Source: an uncultured Selenomonadaceae bacterium
Lineage (GTDB): Bacteria; Bacillota; Negativicutes; Selenomonadales; Selenomonadaceae
Length of the DNA: 5,232 nt
Assembly: GCA_905233965.1 (NCBI GenBank)
Contig: CAJOFG010000048.1
Coordinates: 8,346-13,577, forward strand
Direction: 5' to 3'
A program made the position numbers and the translations under genes. Positions 1 to 5,232 of this stretch are shown here, in pieces. The notes beneath the pieces are model-generated. The model had not been told where the DNA came from, searched no databases, and worked only from the letters and a program-made list of their open reading frames with translations. Each line of letters opens with the position of its first letter. Within the stretch, counting starts at the first letter, position 1.

Positions 1-459
1 CTTCGCGTCCGCTAAAGATTCATTGACAACGGGAACATAAACATCGCCTTGACCTTCGTTTTCGATGAATTTGGTTTTAATCGGCAATTTGTGTCCGGCA
101 AGACGCATTGCCTCCGCCGCAACTTCGCGGGGAACGCCGGCCATTTCAAAGAGAACGCGACCGGGTTTAACGACCGCTACCCAGTATTCCGGAGAACCTT
201 TGCCGCTGCCCATACGGGTTTCCGCCGGCTTTGCGGTAACCGGTTTGTCCGGGAAAATTTTAATCCAAACTTGACCGCCGCGACGAATGTAACGAGTCAT
301 CGCGATACGAGCCGCCTCGATTTGACGGTTGGTAATCCATGCCGGTTCGAGTGCGACAAGTCCGTATTGACCGTGAGCAATCGTGTTTCCGCGATTTGCT
401 TTACCTTTCATTCTGCCGCGAAACTGTTTGCGGTACTTCGTTCTTTTCGGCATCAACAT
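1..459 (-). CDS. rplP: Large-subunit ribosomal protein L16, 5' part (3' end outside window)
   Basis: L16 (uL16) binds 23S rRNA near the A site and the central protuberance and helps position aminoacyl-tRNA. Translating the minus strand from 459 gives 153 codons with no stop before the window edge. The N-terminus [20 protein letters not shown] is a textbook L16 start. The conserved R-M-G-S-G-K-G-S-P motif lies at about residues 82-90, and the family's usual end, LPIKTKF, at 125-131. The ATG at 459 shares one base with the rpsC stop (TAATG). A GGGAG site about 9 nt upstream, inside the rpsC 3' end, supports this start. A second in-frame ATG (codon 3) is less likely because MLMPKR is the common L16 start. 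The reading frame runs at least 20 residues past the usual C-terminus ([12 protein letters not shown] then NESLADAK), which is odd; see findings. The identity is certain, the end is not. Confidence 0.96.
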   Translation of the reverse strand, partial: MLMPKRTKYRKQFRGRMKGKANRGNTIAHGQYGLVALEPAWITNRQIEAARIAMTRYIRRGGQVWIKIFPDKPVTAKPAETRMGSGKGSPEYWVAVVKPGRVLFEMAGVPREVAAEAMRLAGHKLPIKTKFIENEGQGDVYVPVVNESLADAK

Positions 460-1133
460 TACGCGTCACTCCCTTCGGTCTGAACGCGCTCTTCCTTCTC
501 TTTTTTCTCCGGAAGAATTTCGCCTTTGAAAATCCAAACTTTAATTCCGATACGTCCGTAAGTGGTGTTTGCTTCCGCGAAACCGTAATCGATGTCTGCG
601 CGGAGCGTGTGAAGGGGAATACTGCCTTCGCGGTAAGATTCGGAGCGGGCAATTTCCGCGCCGCCCAAGCGACCGCTGCACATGATTTTAATTCCCTTCG
701 CACCGAGACGCATTGTCCGTCCGACGGATTGTTTCATTGCGCGACGGAAAGCGATTCTGCGTTCCAACTGCGCGGCAATGTTTTCCGCAACCAACGTTGC
801 ATCCAAATCCGGCTGACGAATTTCGGTGATATTAATGTCCAACTTTTTGTCGGTAAGCTTTTTCAAGCCGTCTTTAATTTGTTCGATACCGGAACCGCCG
901 CGACCGATGACCATACCGGGTTTGGCGGTGTGTATTGTCAATTTGAGACGATTTTTTGATCTTTCGGTTTCAATGCGCGAAACGCCCGACTGCATCAACT
1001 GTTTTTTGAGTTCTTTACGGATTTTGATGTCTTCGTGAAGATTTTTCGCAAATTCTTTATCGGCGTACCATTTTGCGTCCCAAGTTTTGACAATGCCGAG
1101 GCGTATCCCGTGAGGATGTACCTTCTGACCCAA
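459..1133 (-). CDS. rpsC: Small-subunit ribosomal protein S3
   Basis: S3 (uS3) sits at the mRNA entry channel of the 30S head and contributes to unwinding of structured mRNA. The product is 224 residues, normal for the family. It begins [14 protein letters not shown] type II KH domain follows, with its GxxG loop in VIGRGG at about 75-80. FRRAMK at about 129-134 carries the two Arg and the Lys (R130, R131, K134) matching the helicase-centre residues known from E. coli S3. The C-terminal domain has [22 protein letters not shown] and [11 protein letters not shown], then a charged tail. The start is TTG, set by an AAAGGAGGG site with 8 nt between GGAGG and TTG; no upstream in-frame ATG exists. 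The gene begins 18 nt after rplV and overlaps rplP by 1 nt, so rplP is probably translationally coupled to it. Confidence 0.98.
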   Translation of the reverse strand: MGQKVHPHGIRLGIVKTWDAKWYADKEFAKNLHEDIKIRKELKKQLMQSGVSRIETERSKNRLKLTIHTAKPGMVIGRGGSGIEQIKDGLKKLTDKKLDINITEIRQPDLDATLVAENIAAQLERRIAFRRAMKQSVGRTMRLGAKGIKIMCSGRLGGAEIARSESYREGSIPLHTLRADIDYGFAEANTTYGRIGIKVWIFKGEILPEKKEKEERVQTEGSDA

Positions 1134-1140
1134 ACCGTTT

Positions 1141-1149
1141 CCCTCCTTT
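1141..1149 (-). promoter_or_regulatory. Shine-Dalgarno site of rpsC
   Basis: AAAGGAGGG on the minus strand, with 8 nt between GGAGG and the TTG at 1133. It fixes this non-ATG codon as the rpsC start, because the conserved MGQKVHPHG sequence begins exactly there. Confidence 0.9.
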
Positions 1150-1151
1150 AA

Positions 1152-1502
1152 TTATTCCTCTGTTTCTCTCTCCGAAACCGTTACGGTTATGTGTGAAGTG
1201 TGTTTCAAAATGCTGAAAGCCTGACCGCGTGAACGCGGGTGAATTCTCTTGAGTGTGGGTCCCTGATCCGCGTAACACTTCGACACATAGAGGTCTTCGG
1301 CGTCCATGTCAAAATTATTTTCCGCATTTGCCACAGCCGAGTTGAGTACTTTTGTGACGAGTACCGCTCCGCGTTTCGGCGTGAATTTCAAAATTGCAAG
1401 CGCGTCCGAAACACTTTTGCCGCGAATCAAATCCATGACCACGCGAACTTTGCGGGGCGCGATTCTTACATATTTTGCCGTTGCTTTGACTTCCCGTGCC
1501 AC
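1152..1502 (-). CDS. rplV: Large-subunit ribosomal protein L22
   Basis: L22 (uL22) contacts all 23S rRNA domains, and its long beta hairpin lines the nascent-peptide exit tunnel beside L4. The product from GTG at 1502 is 116 residues, typical for L22. The N-terminal fold carries [19 protein letters not shown] and the conserved [11 protein letters not shown] at about 53-63. The tunnel hairpin spans roughly 79-97 ([18 protein letters not shown]) and is followed by TSHITVTV. The frame is open six codons upstream to a TTG at 1520, but that segment contains the ribosome binding site itself, so GTG is chosen. The gene lies 33 nt after rpsS and 18 nt before rpsC. The hairpin tip, where macrolide-resistance changes occur in other bacteria, shows no deletion or duplication. 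Confidence 0.97.
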   Translation of the reverse strand: MAREVKATAKYVRIAPRKVRVVMDLIRGKSVSDALAILKFTPKRGAVLVTKVLNSAVANAENNFDMDAEDLYVSKCYADQGPTLKRIHPRSRGQAFSILKHTSHITVTVSERETEE

Positions 1503-1509
1503 TAAAAAA

Positions 1510-1518
1510 CCTCCTCTC
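1510..1518 (-). promoter_or_regulatory. Shine-Dalgarno site of rplV
   Basis: GAGAGGAGG on the minus strand, 7 nt before the GTG at 1502. This decides the start in favour of GTG over the further upstream in-frame TTG at 1520, which overlaps the site. Confidence 0.88.
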
Positions 1519-1535
1519 AAAAATTTTTAATCGGT

Positions 1536-1817
1536 TTACTTCAATTTCATTTTGCGCTCTTCGCCGGCGTGACCTTTAAAGGTGCGCGTCGGTGCAAATT
1601 CTCCGAGTTTGTGTCCGACCATATCTTCGGTGATGTAGACCGGAACGTGTTTTCTTCCGTCGTGTACCGCAATCGTGTGAGTGATGAACGAAGGAAGAAT
1701 CGTGGAACTGCGCGACCAGGTGCGGATAACTTTTTTGTCGTTCGACTCGTTGAGAGCCTCGATTTTTTTCAAAAGTTTCTCCTGCACGAACGGTCCTTTC
1801 TTTACAGATCTTGACAA
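1536..1817 (-). CDS. rpsS: Small-subunit ribosomal protein S19
   Basis: S19 (uS19) is a 30S head protein that binds 16S rRNA with S13 and forms part of the contact with the A-site tRNA and the B1 intersubunit bridges. The 93-residue product matches the family length. Conserved blocks are SRSVKKGPF at the N-terminus, [14 protein letters not shown] at about 32-45, the [11 protein letters not shown] strand at 52-62, and [16 protein letters not shown] at 68-83, followed by the usual basic tail. The start codon is TTG, with GGAGG 8 nt upstream and no in-frame ATG before it. It sits 22 nt behind rplB and 33 nt ahead of rplV in the standard order. Confidence 0.98.
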   Translation of the reverse strand: MSRSVKKGPFVQEKLLKKIEALNESNDKKVIRTWSRSSTILPSFITHTIAVHDGRKHVPVYITEDMVGHKLGEFAPTRTFKGHAGEERKMKLK

Positions 1818-1825
1818 GTTATTTT

Positions 1826-1834
1826 CCTCCCTCC
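1826..1834 (-). promoter_or_regulatory. Shine-Dalgarno site of rpsS
   Basis: GGAGGGAGG on the minus strand, between the rplB stop and the rpsS TTG, with 8 nt spacing from the proximal GGAGG. The two overlapping GGAGG units give a strong site that compensates for the TTG start. Confidence 0.9.
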
Positions 1835-1839
1835 GTCAA

Positions 1840-2664
1840 TTATTTGCGACGACGTACGATAAGTTTGTCGGACGCTTTCTTGCGACGGGTCTTGGCACCC
1901 ATAGCGCATTTACCCCACTTGGTAACCGGGTGTTTGCGACCGACCGGGCTGCGACCTTCGCCGCCGCCGTGCGGATGGTCTACCGGGTTCATGACTACGC
2001 CGCGGTTCGCGGGACGAACGCCGAGCCAACGACTGCGACCGGCTTTACCGATTGTAATGTTTTCGTGATCCAAATTTCCGACCTGTCCGATCGTTGCACG
2101 GCAGTTGATGTGGATTTTGCGAACTTCGCCGGAAGGCATTCTTATTGTCGCGTAATTTCCTTCTTTCGCCATGAGCTGAGCGGATGCACCGGCACTGCGA
2201 ACGAGTTGTCCGCCTTTGCCGATTTTCATTTCGATATTGTGGATCATCGTACCGACCGGAATATTTTTCAGCGGAAGAGCGTTACCGACTTTGATGTCCG
2301 CTTCCGGACCGGATTCGACTTTATCGCCGACTTTCAATCCGACCGGCGCGATGATGTAACGCTTTTCTCCGTCCGCATAGTGCAGAAGGGCAATTCGCGC
2401 ACTGCGATTCGGATCGTATTCGATTGTCGCAACTTTGGCGGGAACTCCGTCCTTGTTGCGTTTGAAATCTATGATTCTGTAACGGCGTTTATGTCCGCCG
2501 CCCTGATGCCGCACCGTCATTCTTCCCTGTTGGTTGCGACCGCCGTGACTTTTCAGCGGTGCAAGCAGAGATTTTTCCGGCTTGTCGGTCGTAATTTCAT
2601 CGAAAGTGGAAACCGTCATGAAACGACGACCGGGGGAATACGGCTTAAATGATTTTATTCCCAC
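1840..2664 (-). CDS. rplB: Large-subunit ribosomal protein L2
   Basis: L2 (uL2) is a primary 23S rRNA-binding protein needed for subunit association and for the peptidyl-transferase region. From GTG at 2664 the product is 274 residues, against about 273-277 in model bacteria. It starts [18 protein letters not shown]. The OB-like N-terminal domain includes [20 protein letters not shown] at 42-61. The SH3-like domain follows, and the C-terminal [15 protein letters not shown] at 224-238 contains the conserved histidine (H230, matching E. coli H229). It ends KLIVRRRK. The frame stays open upstream to a TTG at 2712 inside rplW, but that extension (rich in Arg and Ser) is not conserved in L2 and would overlap rplW by 38 nt. 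The 10-nt gap after the rplW stop has no usable Shine-Dalgarno (only AAGAAG, 1 nt from GTG), so coupling to rplW translation is inferred. Confidence 0.97.
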   Translation of the reverse strand: MGIKSFKPYSPGRRFMTVSTFDEITTDKPEKSLLAPLKSHGGRNQQGRMTVRHQGGGHKRRYRIIDFKRNKDGVPAKVATIEYDPNRSARIALLHYADGEKRYIIAPVGLKVGDKVESGPEADIKVGNALPLKNIPVGTMIHNIEMKIGKGGQLVRSAGASAQLMAKEGNYATIRMPSGEVRKIHINCRATIGQVGNLDHENITIGKAGRSRWLGVRPANRGVVMNPVDHPHGGGEGRSPVGRKHPVTKWGKCAMGAKTRRKKASDKLIVRRRK

Positions 2665-2674
2665 GCTTCTTAAA

Positions 2675-2956
2675 TCAAACGGTGAAGAACTCGATCGTCT
2701 CTCCCGCCGCAAGTTTCACAATCGCCTTTTTGTATCTCTTGACTTTACCGACACTGCGTCCCATACGTTTTCTTTTGCCTTTGACGTTGACGGTGTTGAC
2801 GTTTTCGACTTTGACATCGAAAATTTCGTGAACCGCATCGGCAATTTGAATTTTGTTTGCGCGTTTGTCAACGACGAAAACGTATTTGCCTTCAGCCATG
2901 AGACTTGTGGTGCGTTCGGTAATCAACGGGCGAAGTAAAATGTCTCTTGCATCCAT
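2675..2956 (-). CDS. rplW: Large-subunit ribosomal protein L23
   Basis: L23 (uL23) lies at the exit-tunnel mouth and is the docking site for trigger factor and the signal recognition particle. The 93-residue product has the usual length. It begins [31 protein letters not shown] and the [18 protein letters not shown] strand follow at about 25-58. Next comes the basic loop [20 protein letters not shown], and the protein ends ETIEFFTV. The ATG shares one base with the rplD stop (TGATG). Its Shine-Dalgarno GAGGAGGTG (2965-2973) lies inside the last rplD codons, where it encodes Glu-Glu-Val, so translation is probably coupled to rplD. Confidence 0.97.
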   Translation of the reverse strand: MDARDILLRPLITERTTSLMAEGKYVFVVDKRANKIQIADAVHEIFDVKVENVNTVNVKGKRKRMGRSVGKVKRYKKAIVKLAAGETIEFFTV

Positions 2957-3582
2957 CAGACGTACACCTCCTCAATTTTTGCAACAGCATCTTTGGTGAG
3001 GAAGATTTTTTCGCAGTTGAGAATGTCGTAAACATTCAATTCAAGTGCGGTAATTGTCTTTGCGTTGCGGAGGTTGTTCGCCGAGAGCGTGACATTTTCC
3101 GCCTGCTCTTTGGTTATAAACAGTGCCTTGCAATTATCAACACCGAAGCTCTTTTGGAACTCGACAAATTTTTTTGTCTTGGGTGCATCGAATTTCAAAT
3201 CGTCCAAAACAATCAGATTGTCGGATTTAACTTTGTCGGTCAAAACACATTTCAAAGCGAGGCGACGTTGTTTGCGCGGCATTCTGAAAGCGTAAGAACG
3301 GGGATGCGGTCCGAAAACCGTACCGCCGCCGCGCCACAAAGGACTTCTGCGCGTACCCGCACGGGCACGACCGGTGCCTTTCTGCCGCCAAGGTTTACGT
3401 CCGCCGCCGCGAACAAGTCCGCGCGTTTTCGTCGAATGAGTCCCGAGCCGCCACGAAGCCATTTGCATGACAACGGCTTGATGAACGAGTCCTTCATTCA
3501 TTTCCACGTCGAAAATTTCCGCACCGAGTTCGATTTCGCCGACTTTTGAATTCGTCATATCGTATACTGCCAATTTCGGCAT
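2956..3582 (-). CDS. rplD: Large-subunit ribosomal protein L4
   Basis: L4 (uL4) binds 23S rRNA early in assembly, and its extended loop narrows the exit tunnel opposite L22. In some bacteria, notably enterobacteria, it also represses its own S10 operon. The product is 208 residues, normal for the family. It starts [19 protein letters not shown]. The extended loop at about 45-90 includes [25 protein letters not shown] and the [17 protein letters not shown] tip. The globular C-terminal part contains [15 protein letters not shown] and [22 protein letters not shown] at 3582 follows AAAGGAGG (3591-3598) by 8 nt. Another ATG only 1 nt from the site is out of frame and too close to be used. The gap to rplC is 19 nt. 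The tunnel loop shows no insertion or deletion. Whether L4 regulates this operon cannot be told from the sequence. Confidence 0.98.
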   Translation of the reverse strand: MPKLAVYDMTNSKVGEIELGAEIFDVEMNEGLVHQAVVMQMASWRLGTHSTKTRGLVRGGGRKPWRQKGTGRARAGTRRSPLWRGGGTVFGPHPRSYAFRMPRKQRRLALKCVLTDKVKSDNLIVLDDLKFDAPKTKKFVEFQKSFGVDNCKALFITKEQAENVTLSANNLRNAKTITALELNVYDILNCEKIFLTKDAVAKIEEVYV

Positions 3583-3601
3583 CTGTCATTCCTCCTTTCC
3601 T

Positions 3602-4252
3602 TTATTTTTTCCTTTTATCCGGTTTAACGGTTTCTCTCACTATGACAAAGCCTTTTTTCGGACCGGGAATTGCGCCTTTGATGAGGAGCAAATTTCTGTC
3701 CGCGTCAACTCTGACGACTGTCAAACGCTGGACTGTGGTACGAGTGCCGCCCATACGTCCCGGCAATTTTTTGCCTTTGATGACGCGACCGCCCGGACCG
3801 GACATCATCGCGCCGGTGGAGCCGGGTTCGCGGTGGGATTTTGAACCGTGACCCATAGGTCCGCGTGCAAAGTTGTGGCGTTTGATGCCGCCGGCAAATC
3901 CTTTACCTTTGGAAGTGCCGATAACGTCAACGAGCTCACCGTTTTCAAAAATGTCAACGCCGATCGTGTCGCCGACTTTGTATTCGGACTCCGCCGCAAG
4001 ACGAATTTCACGAATGAATTTGACCGGTTTCACGCCGCATTTTTCAAAGTGACCTTTCATCGGCTTGGTAACTTTGTTTTCTTTGACTTCGCCGAATCCG
4101 ATTTGAACACCGTAGTAGCCGTCCGTGTCAACCGTTTTGTTGCGAATGACGACGTTATTTCCGCTTTCGACGACGGTTACCGGAATAACCTGACCGTCCT
4201 CAGTGAAAATTTGCGTCATGCCCAACTTGATTCCCAAAATTGTTTTTGCCAA
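3602..4252 (-). CDS. rplC: Large-subunit ribosomal protein L3
   Basis: L3 (uL3) is one of the first proteins to bind 23S rRNA, and its long loop reaches toward the peptidyl-transferase centre. The product is 216 residues, within the usual 205-220. It begins MAKTILGIKLGMTQIF and has the conserved ELVDVIGTSKGKGFAGGIKR block at 106-124. The extended loop, about 125-170, carries GHGSKSHREPGS, GGRVIKGKKLPGRMGG and then TTVQRLTVVRVD. The loop glutamine that PrmB methylates in E. coli (Gln150) is replaced here (GSTGAMMSGP), as is usual outside Proteobacteria. The start is TTG with a GGGGAGGTG site and no in-frame ATG upstream. It follows rpsJ by 18 nt. Confidence 0.98.
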   Translation of the reverse strand: MAKTILGIKLGMTQIFTEDGQVIPVTVVESGNNVVIRNKTVDTDGYYGVQIGFGEVKENKVTKPMKGHFEKCGVKPVKFIREIRLAAESEYKVGDTIGVDIFENGELVDVIGTSKGKGFAGGIKRHNFARGPMGHGSKSHREPGSTGAMMSGPGGRVIKGKKLPGRMGGTRTTVQRLTVVRVDADRNLLLIKGAIPGPKKGFVIVRETVKPDKRKK

Positions 4253-4258
4253 TGTTCA

Positions 4259-4267
4259 CACCTCCCC
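4259..4267 (-). promoter_or_regulatory. Shine-Dalgarno site of rplC
   Basis: GGGGAGGTG on the minus strand between the rpsJ stop and the rplC TTG at 4252, with 8 nt between GGAGG and TTG. It confirms TTG as the rplC initiation codon. Confidence 0.9.
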
Positions 4268-4270
4268 GCC

Positions 4271-4588
4271 TTACAGCTTAATCTCGATGTCAACACCGGC
4301 GGGCAAGTCAAGACGGACAAGCGCGTCAACCGTCTTTTGAGTCGGACGGAGAATGTCAATCAAACGCTTGTGAGTTCTCATCTCAAACTGCTCGCGAGAA
4401 TCTTTATTGACGTGCGGCGAACGGAGAATGGTATAAATATTTTTCTCCGTCGGGAGCGGAACGGGTCCGGAGACCATCGCGCCGGTTTTCTTTGCCGTAT
4501 CGACAATTTTTGCCGCGCTCTTGTCCAACGACTTATGGTCGTAGGCCTTCAAGCGAATACGGATTTTTTTGGTTTGTTTCTGTGGCAA
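4271..4588 (-). CDS. rpsJ: Small-subunit ribosomal protein S10 (NusE)
   Basis: S10 (uS10) is a 30S head protein. Bound to NusB it also acts as the antitermination factor NusE, and it links NusG to the ribosome. From TTG at 4588 the product is 105 residues, against 103 in E. coli. Conserved blocks are [18 protein letters not shown] at 8-25, [20 protein letters not shown] at 41-60 and [20 protein letters not shown] at 61-80. It ends with [20 protein letters not shown]. The frame is open further upstream, to GTG at 4660 and an ATG at 4627. The extra residues are not S10-like, and GAGGAGG lies exactly 8 nt before the TTG, so TTG is chosen. It is the first S10-operon gene, 192 nt after tuf and 18 nt before rplC. 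Confidence 0.96.
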   Translation of the reverse strand: MPQKQTKKIRIRLKAYDHKSLDKSAAKIVDTAKKTGAMVSGPVPLPTEKNIYTILRSPHVNKDSREQFEMRTHKRLIDILRPTQKTVDALVRLDLPAGVDIEIKL

Positions 4589-4596
4589 TTTATTTT

Positions 4597-4603
4597 CCTC
4601 CTC
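4597..4603 (-). promoter_or_regulatory. Shine-Dalgarno site of rpsJ
   Basis: GAGGAGG on the minus strand with 8 nt to the TTG at 4588. It decides the rpsJ start against longer in-frame alternatives upstream. A small hairpin (4607-4623) ends only 3 nt upstream of it. Confidence 0.9.
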
Positions 4604-4606
4604 AGT

Positions 4607-4623
4607 CGGGAGTCGGGCTCCCG
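4607..4623 (-). promoter_or_regulatory. Small hairpin next to the rpsJ ribosome binding site
   Basis: CGGGAG, a 5-nt loop CCCGA, and CTCCCG form a perfect 6-bp GC-rich stem on the minus strand, ending 3 nt before GAGGAGG. The same segment contains an imperfect tandem repeat (GTCGGGA then GTCGGG on the plus strand, 4605-4617). The pairing potential is directly visible. A role in controlling rpsJ translation, or as an S10 leader element, is inference only. Confidence 0.35.
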
Positions 4624-4633
4624 GCATTGCTCC

Positions 4634-4662
4634 ATAACAGTTCCCTCGATTACTTTCCACAA
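4634..4662 (-). promoter_or_regulatory. Possible weak sigma-A-type promoter for the S10 operon
   Basis: On the minus strand TTGTGG (4657-4662) and TGTTAT (4634-4639) are separated by 17 nt. They match the -35 and -10 consensus at about 3 or 4 of 6 positions each. The location, after the tuf-distal hairpin and about 45 nt before rpsJ, is where an operon promoter could sit. The match is poor and such pairs occur by chance. The operon may equally be read through from tuf. Confidence 0.2.
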
Positions 4663-4711
4663 ATTCACCGAGCCATCTGTCATGTCATCGCTTTGATACT
4701 TACAGGATTAA

Positions 4712-4746
4712 ACCGGATTGCCGGAATTTTTAACCGGCAACCCGGC
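4712..4746 (-). terminator. GC-rich hairpin downstream of tuf (possible weak terminator or attenuator)
   Basis: The minus strand reads GCCGGGTTGCCGG, loop TTAAAAATT, then CCGGCAATCCGGT. This is a 13-bp stem with two G-U pairs, whose inner 7 bp are perfect. It starts about 34 nt after the tuf stop. The following tract is only UUAAUCC, a poor U-run, so efficient Rho-independent termination is doubtful. Partial termination, or protection or processing of the tuf mRNA 3' end, would fit equally. The stem is seen directly; the role is inferred. Confidence 0.45.
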
Positions 4747-4780
4747 ACTCACCTGTTTTGAAAATTTTTAAATCGTTCGA

Positions 4781-5232
4781 TTACTCGTTGATTTCGATAA
4801 CGCGACCGGAACCGACGGTGTGACCGCCTTCACGAATAGCGAAGAGCAAGCCTTTTTCGATAGCGATCGGGGTGATGAGTTCAACGTCCATTTCGATGTG
4901 GTCGCCCGGCATACACATTTCAGCCGCGTTTCCGTTGGTGTCTTTCAAGTTGCCGACAACACCGGTAACGTCGGTTGTACTGAAATAGAATTGCGGACGA
5001 TAGTTTGCAAAGAACGGAGTATGACGACCGCCTTCTTCTTTGGTAAGGACGTAAACCTGCGCTTTAAATTTGGTGTGCGGATGAATCGTTCCCGGTTTCG
5101 CAATAACTTGACCGCGTTCGATTTCTTTACGGTCAACGCCGCGAAGGAGAACACCGACGTTGTCGCCGGCAACCGCGCTGTCCAAAAGTTTGCGGAACAT
5201 TTCAATGCCGGTTGCAACGGTTTTTCTCGGCT
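4781..5232 (-). CDS. tuf: Elongation factor Tu, C-terminal part (5' end outside window)
   Basis: EF-Tu is the GTPase that brings aminoacyl-tRNA to the ribosomal A site. The window holds its last 149 residues, from about E. coli position 251: the second half of domain II and all of domain III. The GTPase domain lies outside. Diagnostic stretches are [76 protein letters not shown] and [13 protein letters not shown]. By alignment to remembered E. coli EF-Tu, three usually conserved arginines differ: R333 is Ser, R373 is Leu and R381 is His. The loop after TTDVTG is five residues longer. The gene ends in TAA and is followed by a hairpin, then rpsJ, the usual join of the str and S10 operons. Identity is certain. 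Whether a second tuf copy exists cannot be seen. Confidence 0.98.
   Translation of the reverse strand, partial: PRKTVATGIEMFRKLLDSAVAGDNVGVLLRGVDRKEIERGQVIAKPGTIHPHTKFKAQVYVLTKEEGGRHTPFFANYRPQFYFSTTDVTGVVGNLKDTNGNAAEMCMPGDHIEMDVELITPIAIEKGLLFAIREGGHTVGSGRVIEINE

Noticed and set aside
339..959. Plus-strand open frame of 206 codons opposite rplP and rpsC
   Set aside because: It is fully antisense to L16 and S3, whose reading frames are unmistakable, and its product resembles nothing known to me.
1503..1520. Upstream TTG start for rplV
   Set aside because: The extra codons are the ribosome binding site itself (GAGAGGAGG); the GTG at 1502 matches the conserved L22 N-terminus.
1681..2652. Plus-strand open frame of 323 codons opposite rpsS and rplB
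   Set aside because: It is a shadow of two certain ribosomal genes. It crosses their junction, has no recognisable domain, and reflects codon bias of highly expressed genes on the other strand.
2665..2712. N-terminal extension of rplB to a TTG at 2712
   Set aside because: It would overlap rplW, has no Shine-Dalgarno, and adds Arg/Ser-rich sequence absent from L2, while [12 protein letters not shown] is the conserved start.
3587..3589. Alternative ATG before rplD
   Set aside because: It lies 1 nt from GGAGG and is out of frame with L4, whereas the ATG at 3582 has 8-nt spacing and the conserved MPKLAVYD start.
4589..4660. N-terminal extension of rpsJ to a GTG at 4660
   Set aside because: The added 24 residues are not S10-like, they span the Shine-Dalgarno and hairpin, and the TTG at 4588 has ideal spacing and the conserved N-terminus.
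3848..4696. Plus-strand open frame of 282 codons opposite rplC, rpsJ and the spacer
   Set aside because: It is antisense to conserved genes and shows no family signature or convincing ribosome binding site, so it is treated as chance openness.
1..5232. A novel defence, mobile or regulatory system
   Set aside because: All but about 300 nt of the window is conserved ribosomal or EF-Tu coding sequence in canonical order. No repeats, integrase, toxin-antitoxin or unknown genes are present.

Overview
The window is a bacterial ribosomal-protein cluster read entirely from the minus strand. In transcription order (high to low coordinate) it holds the 3' end of tuf (EF-Tu), then rpsJ, rplC, rplD, rplW, rplB, rpsS, rplV, rpsC and the 5' part of rplP. 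This is the canonical head of the S10 operon sitting directly behind the end of the str operon (…fusA-tuf). I see no RNA gene, mobile element, CRISPR array, phage gene or accessory system. Every complete gene is intact and close to its family's usual length.

Organism: strong GGAGG-type Shine-Dalgarno sites, free use of TTG and GTG starts, tuf immediately upstream of rpsJ, and the L3 and EF-Tu sequence style (L3 'GHGSKSHREPGS', EF-Tu 'EMCMPGDH') suggest a Bacillota member, possibly Negativicutes. This comes from remembered family style, not from a search, so confidence is modest.

Layout: 4781-5232 is the tuf C-terminus. 4589-4780 is the only sizeable intergenic gap (192 nt). It holds a GC-rich 13-bp hairpin just after tuf, a weak promoter-like pair, a small hairpin and the rpsJ ribosome binding site. 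1-4588 is a tightly packed run of eight complete genes plus partial rplP, with gaps of 10-33 nt and two 1-nt stop/start overlaps (rplD/rplW TGATG and rpsC/rplP TAATG).

The genes work as one unit: large-subunit proteins L3, L4, L23, L2, L22 and L16, small-subunit proteins S10, S19 and S3, and EF-Tu, which delivers aminoacyl-tRNA to the finished ribosome. The points worth a second look are modest: four TTG starts among eight complete genes, an rplB start with no Shine-Dalgarno, several EF-Tu residues that differ from the E. coli consensus at normally conserved sites, a longer-than-usual L16 tail, and the structured tuf-rpsJ spacer. I found no undescribed system.
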